Positions 1 to 9,366 of a stretch of DNA of 64,000 nt are shown here, piece by piece; position 1 is the stretch's first letter; each line of letters starts with the position of its first letter. A program made the translations under genes and the position numbers. The DNA comes from Streptomyces roseoverticillatus (GTDB taxonomy: Bacteria > Actinomycetota > Actinomycetes > Streptomycetales > Streptomycetaceae), in NCBI RefSeq assembly GCF_000719265.1, contig NZ_JOFL01000011.1, positions 124,001-188,000 of the forward strand. Direction: 5' to 3'. The notes below the pieces were generated by a model that saw only the letters and a list, made by a program, of their open reading frames with translations, did no database searches and was not told the origin of the DNA.

Positions 1-926
1 AGGGCCGCGAGGCGCAGCACCAGGTCGGGGCCGCCGCCGGGCTGGTCGCGCGGGGCCTCCAGGGCGATGGCCTGCTCCAGGACGGTGAGCGTGTGCTCGT
101 AGACGTCCTTGTGCCGGTGGTGCTCGTCGCGCTCCAGGCGCAGGGCGGGCAGCTCGGGCAGGACCAGGGCGGCGAGCCCGGTGTCGACGAGCAGCCTCAG
201 GCCCTTGCGCGGGTGGTCGGAGAGGATCAGCTTGTTGAGCTCGTCCCGGATCCGCTCGGCGGAGACGATCTCCAGCCGGCCGGACATCTCCGTCATCGCG
301 GTGACGACCTCGGGCGCGACCTCGAAGTCGAGCTGTGCGGCGAAGCGGGCGGCCCGCATCATGCGCAGCGGGTCGTCGGAGAAGGACTCCTCCGGGGTGC
401 CGGGGGTGCGCAGGATGCGCGCGGCGAGGTCCTCCAGGCCGTTGTGCGGGTCGATGAACTCCTTCTCCGGCAGCGCGACGGCCATGGCGTTCACCGTGAA
501 GTCGCGGCGGACGAGGTCTTCCTCGATGGAGTCGCCGTAGGAGACCTCCGGCTTGCGGGAGGTCCGGTCGTAGGCCTCCGAGCGATATGTCGTGACCTCG
601 ATGTCGAAGTCCGCTTTGCGGCAGCCCACGGTGCCGAAGGCGATGCCGACCTCCCAGACGGCGTCCGCCCAGGGCCGGACGATCTTCAGGACCTCCTCCG
701 GACGGGCGTCCGTCGTAAAGTCCAGGTCGTTGCCCAGCCGGCCGAGCAGCGCGTCCCGTACGGATCCGCCGACCAGGGCAAGCGTGAACCCGGCTTCCTG
801 GAATCGGCGAGCAAGATCGTCGGCCACGGGGGAGACCCTCAGGAGCTCGCTCACGGCACGGCGCTGCACATGGCTGAGCTCGTTGGTCGACGACTGGGTC
901 AGGCTGTCATTGTTGGCATTCGGCAC
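1..926 (-). CDS. cca: CCA tRNA nucleotidyltransferase (3' end beyond window)
   Basis: Adds or repairs the 3'-terminal CCA of tRNAs in the cytoplasm. Reading leftward from a GTG at 926, the product begins VPNANNDSLTQ and soon shows the class II nucleotidyltransferase signature GGSVRDALLGRLGNDLDFTT, with the GGSVRD loop and the metal-binding DLD. It is followed by EEDLVRRDFTVNAMA, the conserved motif B region. About 308 codons are inside the window; family members are roughly 480 residues, so the C-terminal part is missing at the window edge. None of the three tRNAs I can see here encodes CCA, so this enzyme should be essential. It is divergent from the DUF6049 gene, sharing a 207-bp intergenic region. 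The GTG was chosen because it gives the family-typical N-terminus. Confidence 0.9.
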   Translation of the reverse strand, partial: MPNANNDSLTQSSTNELSHVQRRAVSELLRVSPVADDLARRFQEAGFTLALVGGSVRDALLGRLGNDLDFTTDARPEEVLKIVRPWADAVWEVGIAFGTVGCRKADFDIEVTTYRSEAYDRTSRKPEVSYGDSIEEDLVRRDFTVNAMAVALPEKEFIDPHNGLEDLAARILRTPGTPEESFSDDPLRMMRAARFAAQLDFEVAPEVVTAMTEMSGRLEIVSAERIRDELNKLILSDHPRKGLRLLVDTGLAALVLPELPALRLERDEHHRHKDVYEHTLTVLEQAIALEAPRDQPGGGPDLVLRLAA

Positions 927-1133
927 AACAGAAGAGGGTACGTGGCTGCGCGCCCCGGGGCCTCCCGGTTACGGACGCATGGCGCAGGCCACACAAAGCG
1001 GGCGCAGCCGGGACATCGGGCCGACTGCGCGATCTTGTGGAGCGGTCCACGGCACTTCGTCACAGCGGGCCTCGTTACCATTCGTGGACGCACAACCGAC
1101 GACCACTGACGACGACGAGGGACGGGCGAGCGC

Positions 1134-3434
1134 GTGGCCGAGGCGGCAGAGACCCAGGAGACCCCCTCCGCTTCTGCCTGCCGGTGGTCCCGGCTCCTCA
1201 CGACGGTGCTGACAAGTGCGGCGCTCCTGGTCGGGCTGGTGCAGCTGCCTGCCGCGCAGCCGGCCCGCGCCGAGTCCGCCGGTTCCCGCCAGGTCGACGT
1301 CTCCATCAACACACTGACCCCCGTCGCGCCGAAACAGGACGACACGCTCACCGTCTCGGGCACCGTCACCAACAACGGCGGTTCGACCGTCTCCGACGCG
1401 CACGTCGGCCTACGGGTGGGCGGCCAGCTCAACAGCCGGGTCGACGCCGACGAGATCGGCAGCCGCGCCGCCTTCTCGCCCGGCAGCGACGGCTCCGAGA
1501 TCGGCAATCACACCCAGAAGATCGACCGGCTCCCCCCGGGGGCCGGCCGCGAGTTCAGCATCTCGCTGCCGGCGAAGGACCTGGACCTGAGTAAGGACGG
1601 GGTCTACCAGCTGGGCGTCTCCTTGTCCGGGCACACCGCGGACCAGGGGTCCGAGCGGGTGCTGGGCATCGGCCGGACCCTGCTCCCCTGGCAGCCCTCC
1701 GGGATCGAGGGCAAGAAGACGCAGCTCACCTTCCTGTGGCCGCTGATCTCCGCGACCCACCTGACGGCCCGTACCGAGTCCGACCAGCAGCAGACGCCGA
1801 TCTTCCCCAATGACGACCTGGCCGCGGAGCTGGCGCCGGGCGGGCGGCTGCAGCAGCTGGTGGCCCTGGGCAAGGGCCTGCACATCACCTGGGTGATCGA
1901 CCCGGACCTGCTGGCCACGGTCGAGGCCATGACCAAGGCGTACCGGGTGGGCGGGCCGGACGGGAAGAACACCCCGGGCCGGGGCCAGGCGGTCGCCAAG
2001 CAGTGGCTCAGCCAGCTGCAGACCGCCGTCGCCGGCGACCAGGTGGTGGCCCTGCCCTTCGGCGACCCGGACCTCGCGTCGCTGGCCCACCACGGCAAGG
2101 ACGTCTCGGGCTCCCTGAGCCACCTGCAGTCGGCCACGGAGCTCGCCTCGACGACCGTGGACACAATCCTCGGCGTGAAGCCGCGCACGGACTTCGCGTG
2201 GCCCGTCGACGGCGCCGTCGACTCGTCGGTCATCGACGTCGCCACCTCGGCCGGCTCCCACAACGTCATCGCCCGCAGCGACAGCTTCCGCGACCACACG
2301 TCGTACACGCCCACCGCGGCCCGCCAGATCGGCAGCGGCAACACGGCCGTCGTGGCGGACGCCCGGATGTCCACCGGCTTCCAGGGCGACCTCGTCCGCG
2401 CCGGTGAGTACTCGCTCGCCGTGCAGCGGTTCGCCGCCCAGAGCCTCCTGGTGAACCGGCAGGCGCCGGACAACGAGCGCAGCATCGTCGTGGCGCCGCA
2501 GCGCATGCCGACCGCGAGCCAGGCCCAGGCGATGGCCGCGGCGGTCGCCGGCCTCTCGGACGGCCGCTGGACGCAGCCGCTCAACCTGGGCGACGCGGCC
2601 GCGGCCAAGCCGGACCCGGACGCGAACCAGCAGGTGCCCGGCTCCGGCTCGTACCCCGACCGGCTGCGCGAGCAGGAGCTGACGACCAAGGCCTTCCAGG
2701 AGATCCAGAAGACCCAGGCGACCCTGGACGGCTTCAAGGTCATCCTGACCTCGCAGGACCGCGTGGTGACCCCCTTCGGCAGCGCGATCATGCGGGAAAT
2801 GTCGACCTCCTGGCGCGGCGACCCCAAGGGGGCCGCCGAGTTCCGGGAATCCGTGCAGTCCTATCTGTACGGGCTCACCCGCCGGGTGGAGCTGATCAAG
2901 AAGTCCGACGTGACCCTGTCCGGGCGCAGCGCGACGATCCCGATGACGGTCCACAACGGCCTGCTGCAGGGGATCGAGGGGCTCCACCTGGTGCTGGAGT
3001 CCAGCCAGACGAACCGCCTGCAGATCGACCGGTCCCAGCCGGTCAAGATCAACGGCGGCCAGAACCAGTCGGTGAAGTTCGAGACGCGGGCCAATGCCAA
3101 CGGCCCGGTGCGGGTGACGGCCCGGCTGTACACAGACGAGGGCCAGCCCTACGGCGACCCGGTCGTCTTTACTGTGCATGTCACGTCCATCACCCCTATG
3201 GTTCTCCTCGTCATCGCCGGAGGGGTACTCCTGCTGGTCCTCGCGGGGCTGCGCATCTACATCAAGCGGAAGCGGTCCGCCGCCCGTACGACCGACGGTG
3301 GCACGGACGGCGACGGGCCGGGCAACGGTGGCCCGGACGACGACCGGCCGGGGCAGCAGCCGGGTGACCCGGCCCCGGACACCGGATCGCATGACACGGA
3401 GCCGTCCGGCTCGGGTGAGAAAGTGGAACGTTGA
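1134..3434 (+). CDS. DUF6049 family secreted/membrane protein
   Basis: 766 residues from a GTG start. It has an N-terminal signal sequence (hydrophobic stretch near residues 20-45 ending in an Ala-rich PARA site). A CARDB-like beta domain follows (VDVSINTLTPVAPKQDDT, TVSGTVTNNGGSTVSD). A large extracellular body and a second Ig-like segment precede a C-terminal membrane helix (TPMVLLVIAGGVLLLVLAGL) and a basic, Gly/Asp-rich cytoplasmic tail. The fold places the bulk outside the cell. It sits directly upstream of murJ, as the uncharacterised Rv3909 does before mviN in Mycobacterium tuberculosis, so a role in envelope assembly together with MurJ is likely but inferred. No catalytic motif was recognised. 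Confidence 0.85.
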   Translation: MAEAAETQETPSASACRWSRLLTTVLTSAALLVGLVQLPAAQPARAESAGSRQVDVSINTLTPVAPKQDDTLTVSGTVTNNGGSTVSDAHVGLRVGGQLNSRVDADEIGSRAAFSPGSDGSEIGNHTQKIDRLPPGAGREFSISLPAKDLDLSKDGVYQLGVSLSGHTADQGSERVLGIGRTLLPWQPSGIEGKKTQLTFLWPLISATHLTARTESDQQQTPIFPNDDLAAELAPGGRLQQLVALGKGLHITWVIDPDLLATVEAMTKAYRVGGPDGKNTPGRGQAVAKQWLSQLQTAVAGDQVVALPFGDPDLASLAHHGKDVSGSLSHLQSATELASTTVDTILGVKPRTDFAWPVDGAVDSSVIDVATSAGSHNVIARSDSFRDHTSYTPTAARQIGSGNTAVVADARMSTGFQGDLVRAGEYSLAVQRFAAQSLLVNRQAPDNERSIVVAPQRMPTASQAQAMAAAVAGLSDGRWTQPLNLGDAAAAKPDPDANQQVPGSGSYPDRLREQELTTKAFQEIQKTQATLDGFKVILTSQDRVVTPFGSAIMREMSTSWRGDPKGAAEFRESVQSYLYGLTRRVELIKKSDVTLSGRSATIPMTVHNGLLQGIEGLHLVLESSQTNRLQIDRSQPVKINGGQNQSVKFETRANANGPVRVTARLYTDEGQPYGDPVVFTVHVTSITPMVLLVIAGGVLLLVLAGLRIYIKRKRSAARTTDGGTDGDGPGNGGPDDDRPGQQPGDPAPDTGSHDTEPSGSGEKVER

Positions 3435-3480
3435 CGCGTAGTGGGGCCGGCCGGCCGCGGACGATGAGGTGGGGTTAGCG

Positions 3481-5709
3481 ATGAACGCGCCGTACGACGG
3501 TGACCGCGGGCAGGGCGCGGGTGGTGAGCAGCGGGGCCAGTACCCGCCGCCCCCGCCCGCCCCCGGCACGCCCCGCCAGGGCCCGTACGCCCGGGACCCC
3601 TACCTGCGGGACGCCTACGCCTCCGAGCCCTACCCCGGCCACGACCCGGCCGCCCAGGACCCGGTGAGCGACGCGCTGTACGACCAGGCCGCGCCCCCGG
3701 CGCCGCCCGGCACGTACCGCAACACCTACCAGCCGCAGCAGGGCCCCGGCACCGGCTCCCACCCGTGGCCGCCGGCCACCGGGCGGCCCGAGGGCGCGAA
3801 CGGCTTCCCGGCCTCCGGTGACGCCGACGCCACGCAGCCGTTCGCGGCCGTGGACGGCTTCGCCGACCGGCCGGGGGAGGGCGGTCCCCAGCGGGACGCG
3901 TTCGCCCACCTCTACCGCGACCAGCAGCAGCCCTACGAGCCGCCGCGGCCGCCGGGGCAGCAGATCCCGGCGCCCGGGCAGTACGGCTCCCCCGTGCCGC
4001 CGCCGAAGGTGCCGGCCGCCGAGCCCGCCGCGGAGCCGGAGCCCACGCCGGCCCCGCAGGCCAAGGGCGGCAAGGCCGCGAGCCTGCTGAAGTCGAGCGC
4101 GGTGATGGCCGCGGGCACGATGGTCTCCCGCATCCTGGGCTTCGGCCGCAACCTCGTGATGGCGGCGGCGATCGGCGTCAGCACGCTCAACGACGGCTAC
4201 CAGGTCGCGAACACCCTGCCGACGATGATCTACATCCTCGTCGCCGGTGGCGCGCTCAACGCCGTCTTCATCCCGCAGCTGGTCCGCGCGATGAAGAACG
4301 ACGAGGACGGCGGAGAGGCGTACGCCAACCGGCTGCTCACCCTCGTCGTCGTGCTGCTGGCGGGGGTCACCACCGTCTGTGTGCTGGGGGCCCCGCTCTT
4401 CATCCAGATGATGTCGCCGACCATCGCCGACGACCCCACCCAGATGGACGTGGCGGTCGCCTTCGCCCGTTACTGCGTGCCGACCATGTTCTTCATGGGC
4501 GTGCACGTCGTCATGGGACAGATCCTCAACGCCCGCGGGAAGTTCGGCGCGATGATGTGGACCCCGGTCCTCAACAACATCATCATCATCGCCACCTTCG
4601 GCTCCTTCATCTGGGCCTTCGGCCCCGCCTCCGGCACCCACATCACCGCGGCCACGATCACGCCCGAGGGCGTCCGCCTGCTCGGCATCGGCACACTGCT
4701 CGGCCTCGTCGTCCAGTCCCTGGCGATGCTTCCCTACCTGCGCGATGCCGGTTTCCGCATCAGGCCGCGCTTCGACTGGCGGGGGCAGGGCCTCGGCAAG
4801 GCCGCGGGCCTGGCGAAGTGGACGTTCTTCTTCGTCCTCGCTAACCAGGTCGGCCTGGTCGTCGTCACCCAGCTCGCCACCAAGGCGGGCGGGCTGGCGG
4901 CGAAGGCGGGTCACGACGGCACCGGTATCACCGCCTACAACTTCGCCCTGCAGCTCTGGCAGATGCCGCAGGCCATCATCACGGTCTCGGTGATGACCGC
5001 GGTGCTCCCCCGGATCTCCCGCGCCGCCCACGACGGCGACGCCTCCGCCGTCCGCGACGACCTCTCCCACGGTCTGCGCACCTCGGCCGTCGCCATCGTG
5101 CCGTGCGCCTTCGCCTTCCTGGCCCTGGGCGTCCCCATGTCGACCCTGATGTTCGGCAGCGGCTCCGGAACCTCCGCCGCCACCAACATCGGCTTCATCC
5201 TGATGGCCTTCGCCCTCGGTCTGATCCCGTACTCCGCGCAGTACGTGATCCTTCGCGGCTTCTACGCCTACGAGGACACGCGCACCCCCTTCTACAACAC
5301 GGTGATCGTCGCGGCCGTCAACGCCGCCGCCTCCTTCGCCAGCTACCTCATCCTCCCCGCCCGCTGGGCCGTAGCCGGCATGGCCTTCTCCTACGGCCTC
5401 GGCTACGCCGTCGGCGTCGGTGTGGCATGGCGCAGGCTGCGTACCCGGCTCGGCGGCGACCTGGACGGCTCGCGCGTCATCCGGACGTACGCCCGCCTGG
5501 CCGGCGCGTGCGTGCCCGCAGCGCTCATCGGCGGGGCCGTGGCTTACGGGATCGGCGAGGTTCTCGGCAGGGGCGTGCTCGGTTCGCTCGCCTCTCTGAT
5601 CGGTGGTGGTCTCATCCTGATCGCCGTCTTCTACGTCGCCGCGAAGCGGATGCGGATCGAGGAGCTGACGGCCATGGTCGGTATGGTCCGCGGGCGTCTC
5701 GGACGCTGA
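3481..5709 (+). CDS. murJ: Lipid II flippase MurJ (MviN)
   Basis: 742 residues. MATE/MOP-superfamily flippase that exports lipid-linked peptidoglycan precursor across the cytoplasmic membrane. Roughly the first 200 residues are a Pro/Gln/Gly-rich disordered cytoplasmic extension. The polytopic core starts at SSAVMAAGTMVSRILGFGRN, the conserved MurJ N-terminal helix, and runs through about 14 membrane segments to the C-terminus. ATG 3481 is preferred because GAGGTGGGG lies just upstream; an in-frame GTG at 3469 would add MGLA and a TTA codon. In mycobacteria the homologue carries a pseudokinase and an extracellular domain on the same chain. Here those are encoded by the next gene. Confidence 0.95.
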   Translation: MNAPYDGDRGQGAGGEQRGQYPPPPPAPGTPRQGPYARDPYLRDAYASEPYPGHDPAAQDPVSDALYDQAAPPAPPGTYRNTYQPQQGPGTGSHPWPPATGRPEGANGFPASGDADATQPFAAVDGFADRPGEGGPQRDAFAHLYRDQQQPYEPPRPPGQQIPAPGQYGSPVPPPKVPAAEPAAEPEPTPAPQAKGGKAASLLKSSAVMAAGTMVSRILGFGRNLVMAAAIGVSTLNDGYQVANTLPTMIYILVAGGALNAVFIPQLVRAMKNDEDGGEAYANRLLTLVVVLLAGVTTVCVLGAPLFIQMMSPTIADDPTQMDVAVAFARYCVPTMFFMGVHVVMGQILNARGKFGAMMWTPVLNNIIIIATFGSFIWAFGPASGTHITAATITPEGVRLLGIGTLLGLVVQSLAMLPYLRDAGFRIRPRFDWRGQGLGKAAGLAKWTFFFVLANQVGLVVVTQLATKAGGLAAKAGHDGTGITAYNFALQLWQMPQAIITVSVMTAVLPRISRAAHDGDASAVRDDLSHGLRTSAVAIVPCAFAFLALGVPMSTLMFGSGSGTSAATNIGFILMAFALGLIPYSAQYVILRGFYAYEDTRTPFYNTVIVAAVNAAASFASYLILPARWAVAGMAFSYGLGYAVGVGVAWRRLRTRLGGDLDGSRVIRTYARLAGACVPAALIGGAVAYGIGEVLGRGVLGSLASLIGGGLILIAVFYVAAKRMRIEELTAMVGMVRGRLGR

Positions 5710-5818
5710 CGGGAGCACAACCTTCGCCCGCCGCCGTGTGTCGTGCATAGCGCCGGACTGTGGGCACAATTGTCTTGGCCGTGGACAGCGTGCAACGGAT
5801 GGGGAGGCAGGAACGACG

Positions 5819-7543
5819 GTGGCAGAACGGAGCACAGCTGCCGTCGACGTGGCAGGCAACAGCGGCGGTGAGCCGCTGACCGCCAAGGCGGGCAAGGCCA
5901 CGGCCGACGGGGCGGAGGCCGCGATCAAGGCCGGCACCCAGAAGGACACCGGGCGCGCGGACGGCAAGAAGAAGGACGCCGAGAAGCCCGCGCGCGAGGA
6001 CCGGACCCCGGAGCTGCACAGCGGCCACAAGCTCGCCAGAAGGTACCGCCTGGAGGAGTGCGTCACCCGTCTGGAGGGATTCAGCAGCTGGCGTGCCGTG
6101 GACGAGAAGCTCCGCCGCGCCGTGGGCGTCCACCTGCTGCCCGCCGACCACCCCCGCGCCCGCCCCGTCCTCGCCGCCGCCCGCTCCGCCGCCCTCCTCG
6201 GCGACCCGCGCTTCGTCCAGGTCCTCGACGCCGTCGAGGAGAACGACCTGGTCTACGTCGTCCACGAGTGGCTTCCCGACGCCACCGAGCTCACCAACGT
6301 CTTCGCCTCCGGCCCCATGGAGCCGCACGACGCCTACCAGCTCGTGAACCAGGTGTCCCAGGCCATGGCGGCCGCCCACCGCGAGGGCCTCGCGCACCTG
6401 CGCCTCCACCCCGGCTCCGTGCTGCGCACGGGCACCGGGCAGTACCGCATCCGCGGCCTCGCCGTCATGGCCGCCCTCCGGGGCATCACGTCCGACCGCC
6501 CCCAGCAGACCGACACCGAGGCCATCGGCGCGCTCCTCTACGCCGCGCTCACCCAGCGCTGGCCGTACGAGGACAGCGCCCACGGCCTGCCCGGCCTGCC
6601 CAAGGGGGTCGGCCTGATCGCCCCCGACCAGGTCCGCGCCGGCGTCCACCGCGGCCTGTCCGAGCTCGCCATGCGCGCGCTCGTCAACGACGGCTCCACC
6701 GCGTCACGGCAGGAGAAGCCGTGCACGACGCCGGAGGAGCTGTCCAAGGCCGTCGCAGCCATGCCGCGCATCCGGCCCCCGGAGCCGTCCTTCACCCCGC
6801 CGCCGGGGGGCTACCCGCGCCCGCACGCCTACGGTCAGCAGTCGCCGCACGGTGGCGGCGCCACGGGCCCCATGCCGGTGCCCCCGCCGCCTCCGCTGCA
6901 GGGCCGCACGGGCCGGGCGCTCAAGTGGAGCGTCGCCGCCTTGCTGATCGCCGCCCTGGGCCTGGCCAGCTGGCAGCTCGCGGACACCCTCCTCAAGGAC
7001 GGGCAGGAGGACCGCCCGCAGATCTCCGACTCGACGAGCAACGACGACCGGAAGCCGACCGGCGACCCGGTGAAGATCGTCGACGCTCAGGAGTACGCCC
7101 CGGACGGAGCTCCGCAGGGCGCGGACCGGGTGAAGAACACCTACACGCAGAACGGCAGCCCCAAGGAAGTCTGGCGCTCGCGCACCTACAACGAAGGCCC
7201 CTCCCTGAAGAGCTACAAGGGCGGCGTCGGCATCATCTACGACCTCGGCACCAAGCAGCAGATCAGCGCCGCGGACATCAAGCTGCTCTACGGCGGCGAC
7301 CACACCGAGGTCACGCTCTACGCGGCGAAGTCCCTTTCCGGCTCCGAGTCGCTGAAGTCGATGAAGAAGCTCAAGACCAAGCAGACGTCGACCGATTCGG
7401 TAAACCTCTCGCTGGAGAAGCTGCCCGAGACCCGTTACGTCCTCCTGTGGATCACCGCGGCGCCTTACTCTGGCGCTGACAGTGACACCTACGCCGGCGC
7501 CGGCTACAAGCAGGGCATCACCAACGTGAAGTTCACCGGCTGA
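5819..7543 (+). CDS. Membrane pseudokinase (MviN C-terminal half homologue)
   Basis: 574 residues. After a Lys/Ala-rich N-terminus, a kinase-like fold covers about residues 60-300. The active-site elements are gone: the VAIK lysine region reads AVGVHLLP, the HRD catalytic loop reads LRLHPGSVL, and the DFG position reads IRGLAV. A Pro-rich linker and one membrane helix (ALKWSVAALLIAALGLASWQ) follow. The extracellular C-terminal domain of about 155 residues resembles an F5/8-type carbohydrate-binding fold. In M. tuberculosis the equivalent pseudokinase is fused to MurJ, is phosphorylated by PknB and recruits FhaA; PknB and FhaA genes are both in this window. GTG 5819 is chosen for the GGGGAGGCAGG upstream; an in-frame start at 5738 is less convincing. 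Confidence 0.85.
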   Translation: MAERSTAAVDVAGNSGGEPLTAKAGKATADGAEAAIKAGTQKDTGRADGKKKDAEKPAREDRTPELHSGHKLARRYRLEECVTRLEGFSSWRAVDEKLRRAVGVHLLPADHPRARPVLAAARSAALLGDPRFVQVLDAVEENDLVYVVHEWLPDATELTNVFASGPMEPHDAYQLVNQVSQAMAAAHREGLAHLRLHPGSVLRTGTGQYRIRGLAVMAALRGITSDRPQQTDTEAIGALLYAALTQRWPYEDSAHGLPGLPKGVGLIAPDQVRAGVHRGLSELAMRALVNDGSTASRQEKPCTTPEELSKAVAAMPRIRPPEPSFTPPPGGYPRPHAYGQQSPHGGGATGPMPVPPPPPLQGRTGRALKWSVAALLIAALGLASWQLADTLLKDGQEDRPQISDSTSNDDRKPTGDPVKIVDAQEYAPDGAPQGADRVKNTYTQNGSPKEVWRSRTYNEGPSLKSYKGGVGIIYDLGTKQQISAADIKLLYGGDHTEVTLYAAKSLSGSESLKSMKKLKTKQTSTDSVNLSLEKLPETRYVLLWITAAPYSGADSDTYAGAGYKQGITNVKFTG

Positions 7544-7577
7544 CGCGCAGGACGGACCTCAGGGGGAGGGCTCGACG

Positions 7578-8267
7578 GTGGACGACGTCATGCGTGACGG
7601 CCTGAGCGACGCCGATCTCCTCGCCCGGCACGTCGCCGGTGACCCCGACGCCTTCGGCGAGATCGTGCGCCGGCACCGTGACCGCCTCTGGGCCGTCGCC
7701 CTGCGCACCCTCGGCGACCGGGAAGAGGCCGCGGACGCCGTGCAGGACGCGCTCGTCTCCGCCTACCGCGCCGCCCACACCTTCCGCGGGCAGTCCGCCG
7801 TCACCACCTGGCTGCACCGCATCACCGTCAACGCCTGCCTGGACCGCGCCCGCAAGGCCGCCTCACGGCGTACGGCGCCCCTCGCCGAGACCGAACGGCT
7901 CGAGCAGCTCGTCGAGCCCCACGAGTCGGCTGCCGCACCGGCGGAGCGCGGGGACCTGCACCGGGAACTGCTGCAGGCGCTGTCCACCCTGCCTCCCGAT
8001 CAGCGTGCGGCCCTCGTTCTGGTCGACATGCAGGGGTATCCCGTGGCCGAGGCGGCAGAGGTGCTCGACGTTCCCGTGGGCACGGTGAAGAGCCGTTGCG
8101 CACGGGGAAGGGCCCGACTGCTGCCGATCCTCACCCATCTGCGTCCCGGTGGCGGGGGTAGCCCACCGCCCGACGGGGGAAGGAACCGGACGCAAGGGGC
8201 GTCCGTCCCACCACCGGCAGGACAGAGCGACGCAGATCCAGTGAAGGGTGGAGGTGGGCGAGCGTGA
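7578..8267 (+). CDS. sigM: ECF RNA polymerase sigma factor SigM
   Basis: 229 residues. Region 2 is near residues 15-85 (LLARHVAGDPDAFGEIVRRH, DREEAADAVQDALVSAYR) and region 4 near 120-180 (LPPDQRAALVLVDMQGYPVAEAAEVLDVPVGTVKSRCARGR), the standard two-domain ECF layout. A short Gly/Pro-rich tail follows. GTG start behind GGGGGAGG. It begins 34 bp after the pseudokinase gene and overlaps the anti-sigma gene by 4 bp (GTGA), so the pair is translationally coupled. The order murJ-sigM-antisigma-trxB-trxA matches mycobacteria. The target regulon cannot be read from this sequence. Confidence 0.92.
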   Translation: MDDVMRDGLSDADLLARHVAGDPDAFGEIVRRHRDRLWAVALRTLGDREEAADAVQDALVSAYRAAHTFRGQSAVTTWLHRITVNACLDRARKAASRRTAPLAETERLEQLVEPHESAAAPAERGDLHRELLQALSTLPPDQRAALVLVDMQGYPVAEAAEVLDVPVGTVKSRCARGRARLLPILTHLRPGGGGSPPPDGGRNRTQGASVPPPAGQSDADPVKGGGGRA

Positions 8268-9253
8268 CTTCGATGACCGGCACGGATGGGCACCCGGAGG
8301 TCGCGGAGATCTCCGCGCTCACCGAGGGCGTGCTCTCGCCGGCGCGTACCGCGGATGTCCGGGAGCACCTGGCGGTCTGCGAGCTCTGCGAGGACGTCCG
8401 CAGCTCTCTGGACGAGATCCGCGGCGCGCTCGGCACGCTCCCCGGTCCGCCGCGGATGCCGGCGGACATCGCCGGCCGAATTGACGCCGCTCTCGCCGCA
8501 GAGGCACTCCTGGACTCGACCACGCCGCCATCGGGTGTCCGTGTGCCTGTCTCGGTTTCACGTGAAACCGAGGCGCGTGAAACCGAGCCCCCGGCTCGCA
8601 ACGCCGTTTCACGTGAAACGCACGACGCCGTTTCACGTGAGACAGGGACCGCCCCCCGGAAGACCGCAGCACGCGAAACCGGTCGGCCTCGCCCCGCCAC
8701 CGGCCCCGGCCGGCAGACGCCGGCGCCCCACGCACCCGGAAACAAGCGCGCCCGGCGGCGCTGGCCCGCGGTGCTGCTCGGAAGCGCCTGCGTCGCCGCC
8801 GCGATCGGCGTGGGCGGGATCTTCCTGCAGTCCGGCGGCACGGACAGCCCCACACAGACGCCCGCCAAGAGCCGCGAGAGCCATGCGACAGCGCCCGCCC
8901 TCGCCTCCGGCGATCTCACGGCACGAGTGCAGGAGCTTCTGAAGCCGTCGCCCTTCAGCGCCAACGAGTCCCGGGGGAAGACGGCCGAGAGCCCGGAGAC
9001 CCCGCCCGGTACGACGCTCAGCGCTCCGAACGGCACTGCCCCGCTCTGTGTGCGGCAGGGCATCGGACGCTCGGAGCCGGCCCTGGTCTCCGAACCGGAG
9101 ACCTATCAGGATGAGGACGCCTATCTCGTCGTGCTGCCGCACTCCGGAGACAGCACGCTCGTCGACGCCTATGTGGTCTCCGCCACCTGCGTCGACGCCG
9201 GAGGCACCACGCCGGGCAAGGTACTGCTGAACGAGACGCTGCCACGCGCCTGA
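8264..9253 (+). CDS. Anti-sigma factor (zf-HC2 type) with parS-encoded VSRET linker
   Basis: 329 residues, likely the membrane-bound antagonist of SigM. The N-terminal zinc-binding anti-sigma motif is visible as HLAVCELCED (HxxxCxxC) near residues 33-42. A single membrane helix (WPAVLLGSACVAAAIGVGGI) lies near 170-190, with an extracytoplasmic C-terminal region after it. The linker between them is odd. It repeats VSRET three times and RET/RKT variants more often, because three parS sites (two perfect, one with a single mismatch) are embedded in frame at 8555-8643. Start GTG 8264 overlaps the sigM stop and follows GGAGGTGGG. The linker is probably a passive spacer tolerating ParB-binding DNA. 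Confidence 0.85.
   Translation: MTSMTGTDGHPEVAEISALTEGVLSPARTADVREHLAVCELCEDVRSSLDEIRGALGTLPGPPRMPADIAGRIDAALAAEALLDSTTPPSGVRVPVSVSRETEARETEPPARNAVSRETHDAVSRETGTAPRKTAARETGRPRPATGPGRQTPAPHAPGNKRARRRWPAVLLGSACVAAAIGVGGIFLQSGGTDSPTQTPAKSRESHATAPALASGDLTARVQELLKPSPFSANESRGKTAESPETPPGTTLSAPNGTAPLCVRQGIGRSEPALVSEPETYQDEDAYLVVLPHSGDSTLVDAYVVSATCVDAGGTTPGKVLLNETLPRA
8555..8568. promoter_or_regulatory. parS site (ParB binding), inside anti-sigma gene
   Basis: Perfect 14-bp palindrome GTTTCACGTGAAAC, the core of the Streptomyces centromere-like parS element. It is read in frame as Val-Ser-Arg-Glu-Thr. It is the leftmost of the eight sites found in this window. Confidence 0.92.
8606..8619. promoter_or_regulatory. 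parS site, inside anti-sigma gene
   Basis: Perfect GTTTCACGTGAAAC, 51 bp from the previous site start to start, again in the frame that gives VSRET. Confidence 0.92.
8630..8643. promoter_or_regulatory. parS site, one mismatch, inside anti-sigma gene
   Basis: GTTTCACGTGAGAC, differing from the consensus at one position but still encoding VSRET, because GAG replaces GAA synonymously. It starts 24 bp after the previous site. Confidence 0.75.
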
Positions 9254-9280
9254 GTCCTACCGGCCGCAGCAGGCGCCCAT

Positions 9281-9307
9281 GGGAATGCCTGCCCCGTAGG
9301 ATCCGTT
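9281..9307 (+). promoter_or_regulatory. SigR-type promoter of trxBA
   Basis: GGGAAT, an 18-bp spacer and GTT match the SigR (disulfide-stress sigma factor) consensus GGGAAY-N18-GTT exactly. It lies 60 bp before the trxB GTG. In S. coelicolor the trxBA operon is a known SigR target, so thiol-oxidative induction of this operon is expected. Confidence 0.85.
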
Positions 9308-9366
9308 GGGTGGGGTGAAACCCCTCAAGGACCCGAGACAGCAGTCGGCAGACAAGGAAGACTCCC

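Noticed and set aside
3469..3480. GTG start 12 bp upstream of the chosen murJ ATG
   Set aside because: It would place the Shine-Dalgarno sequence inside the gene and add a TTA codon to an essential protein. The ATG has the better spacing.
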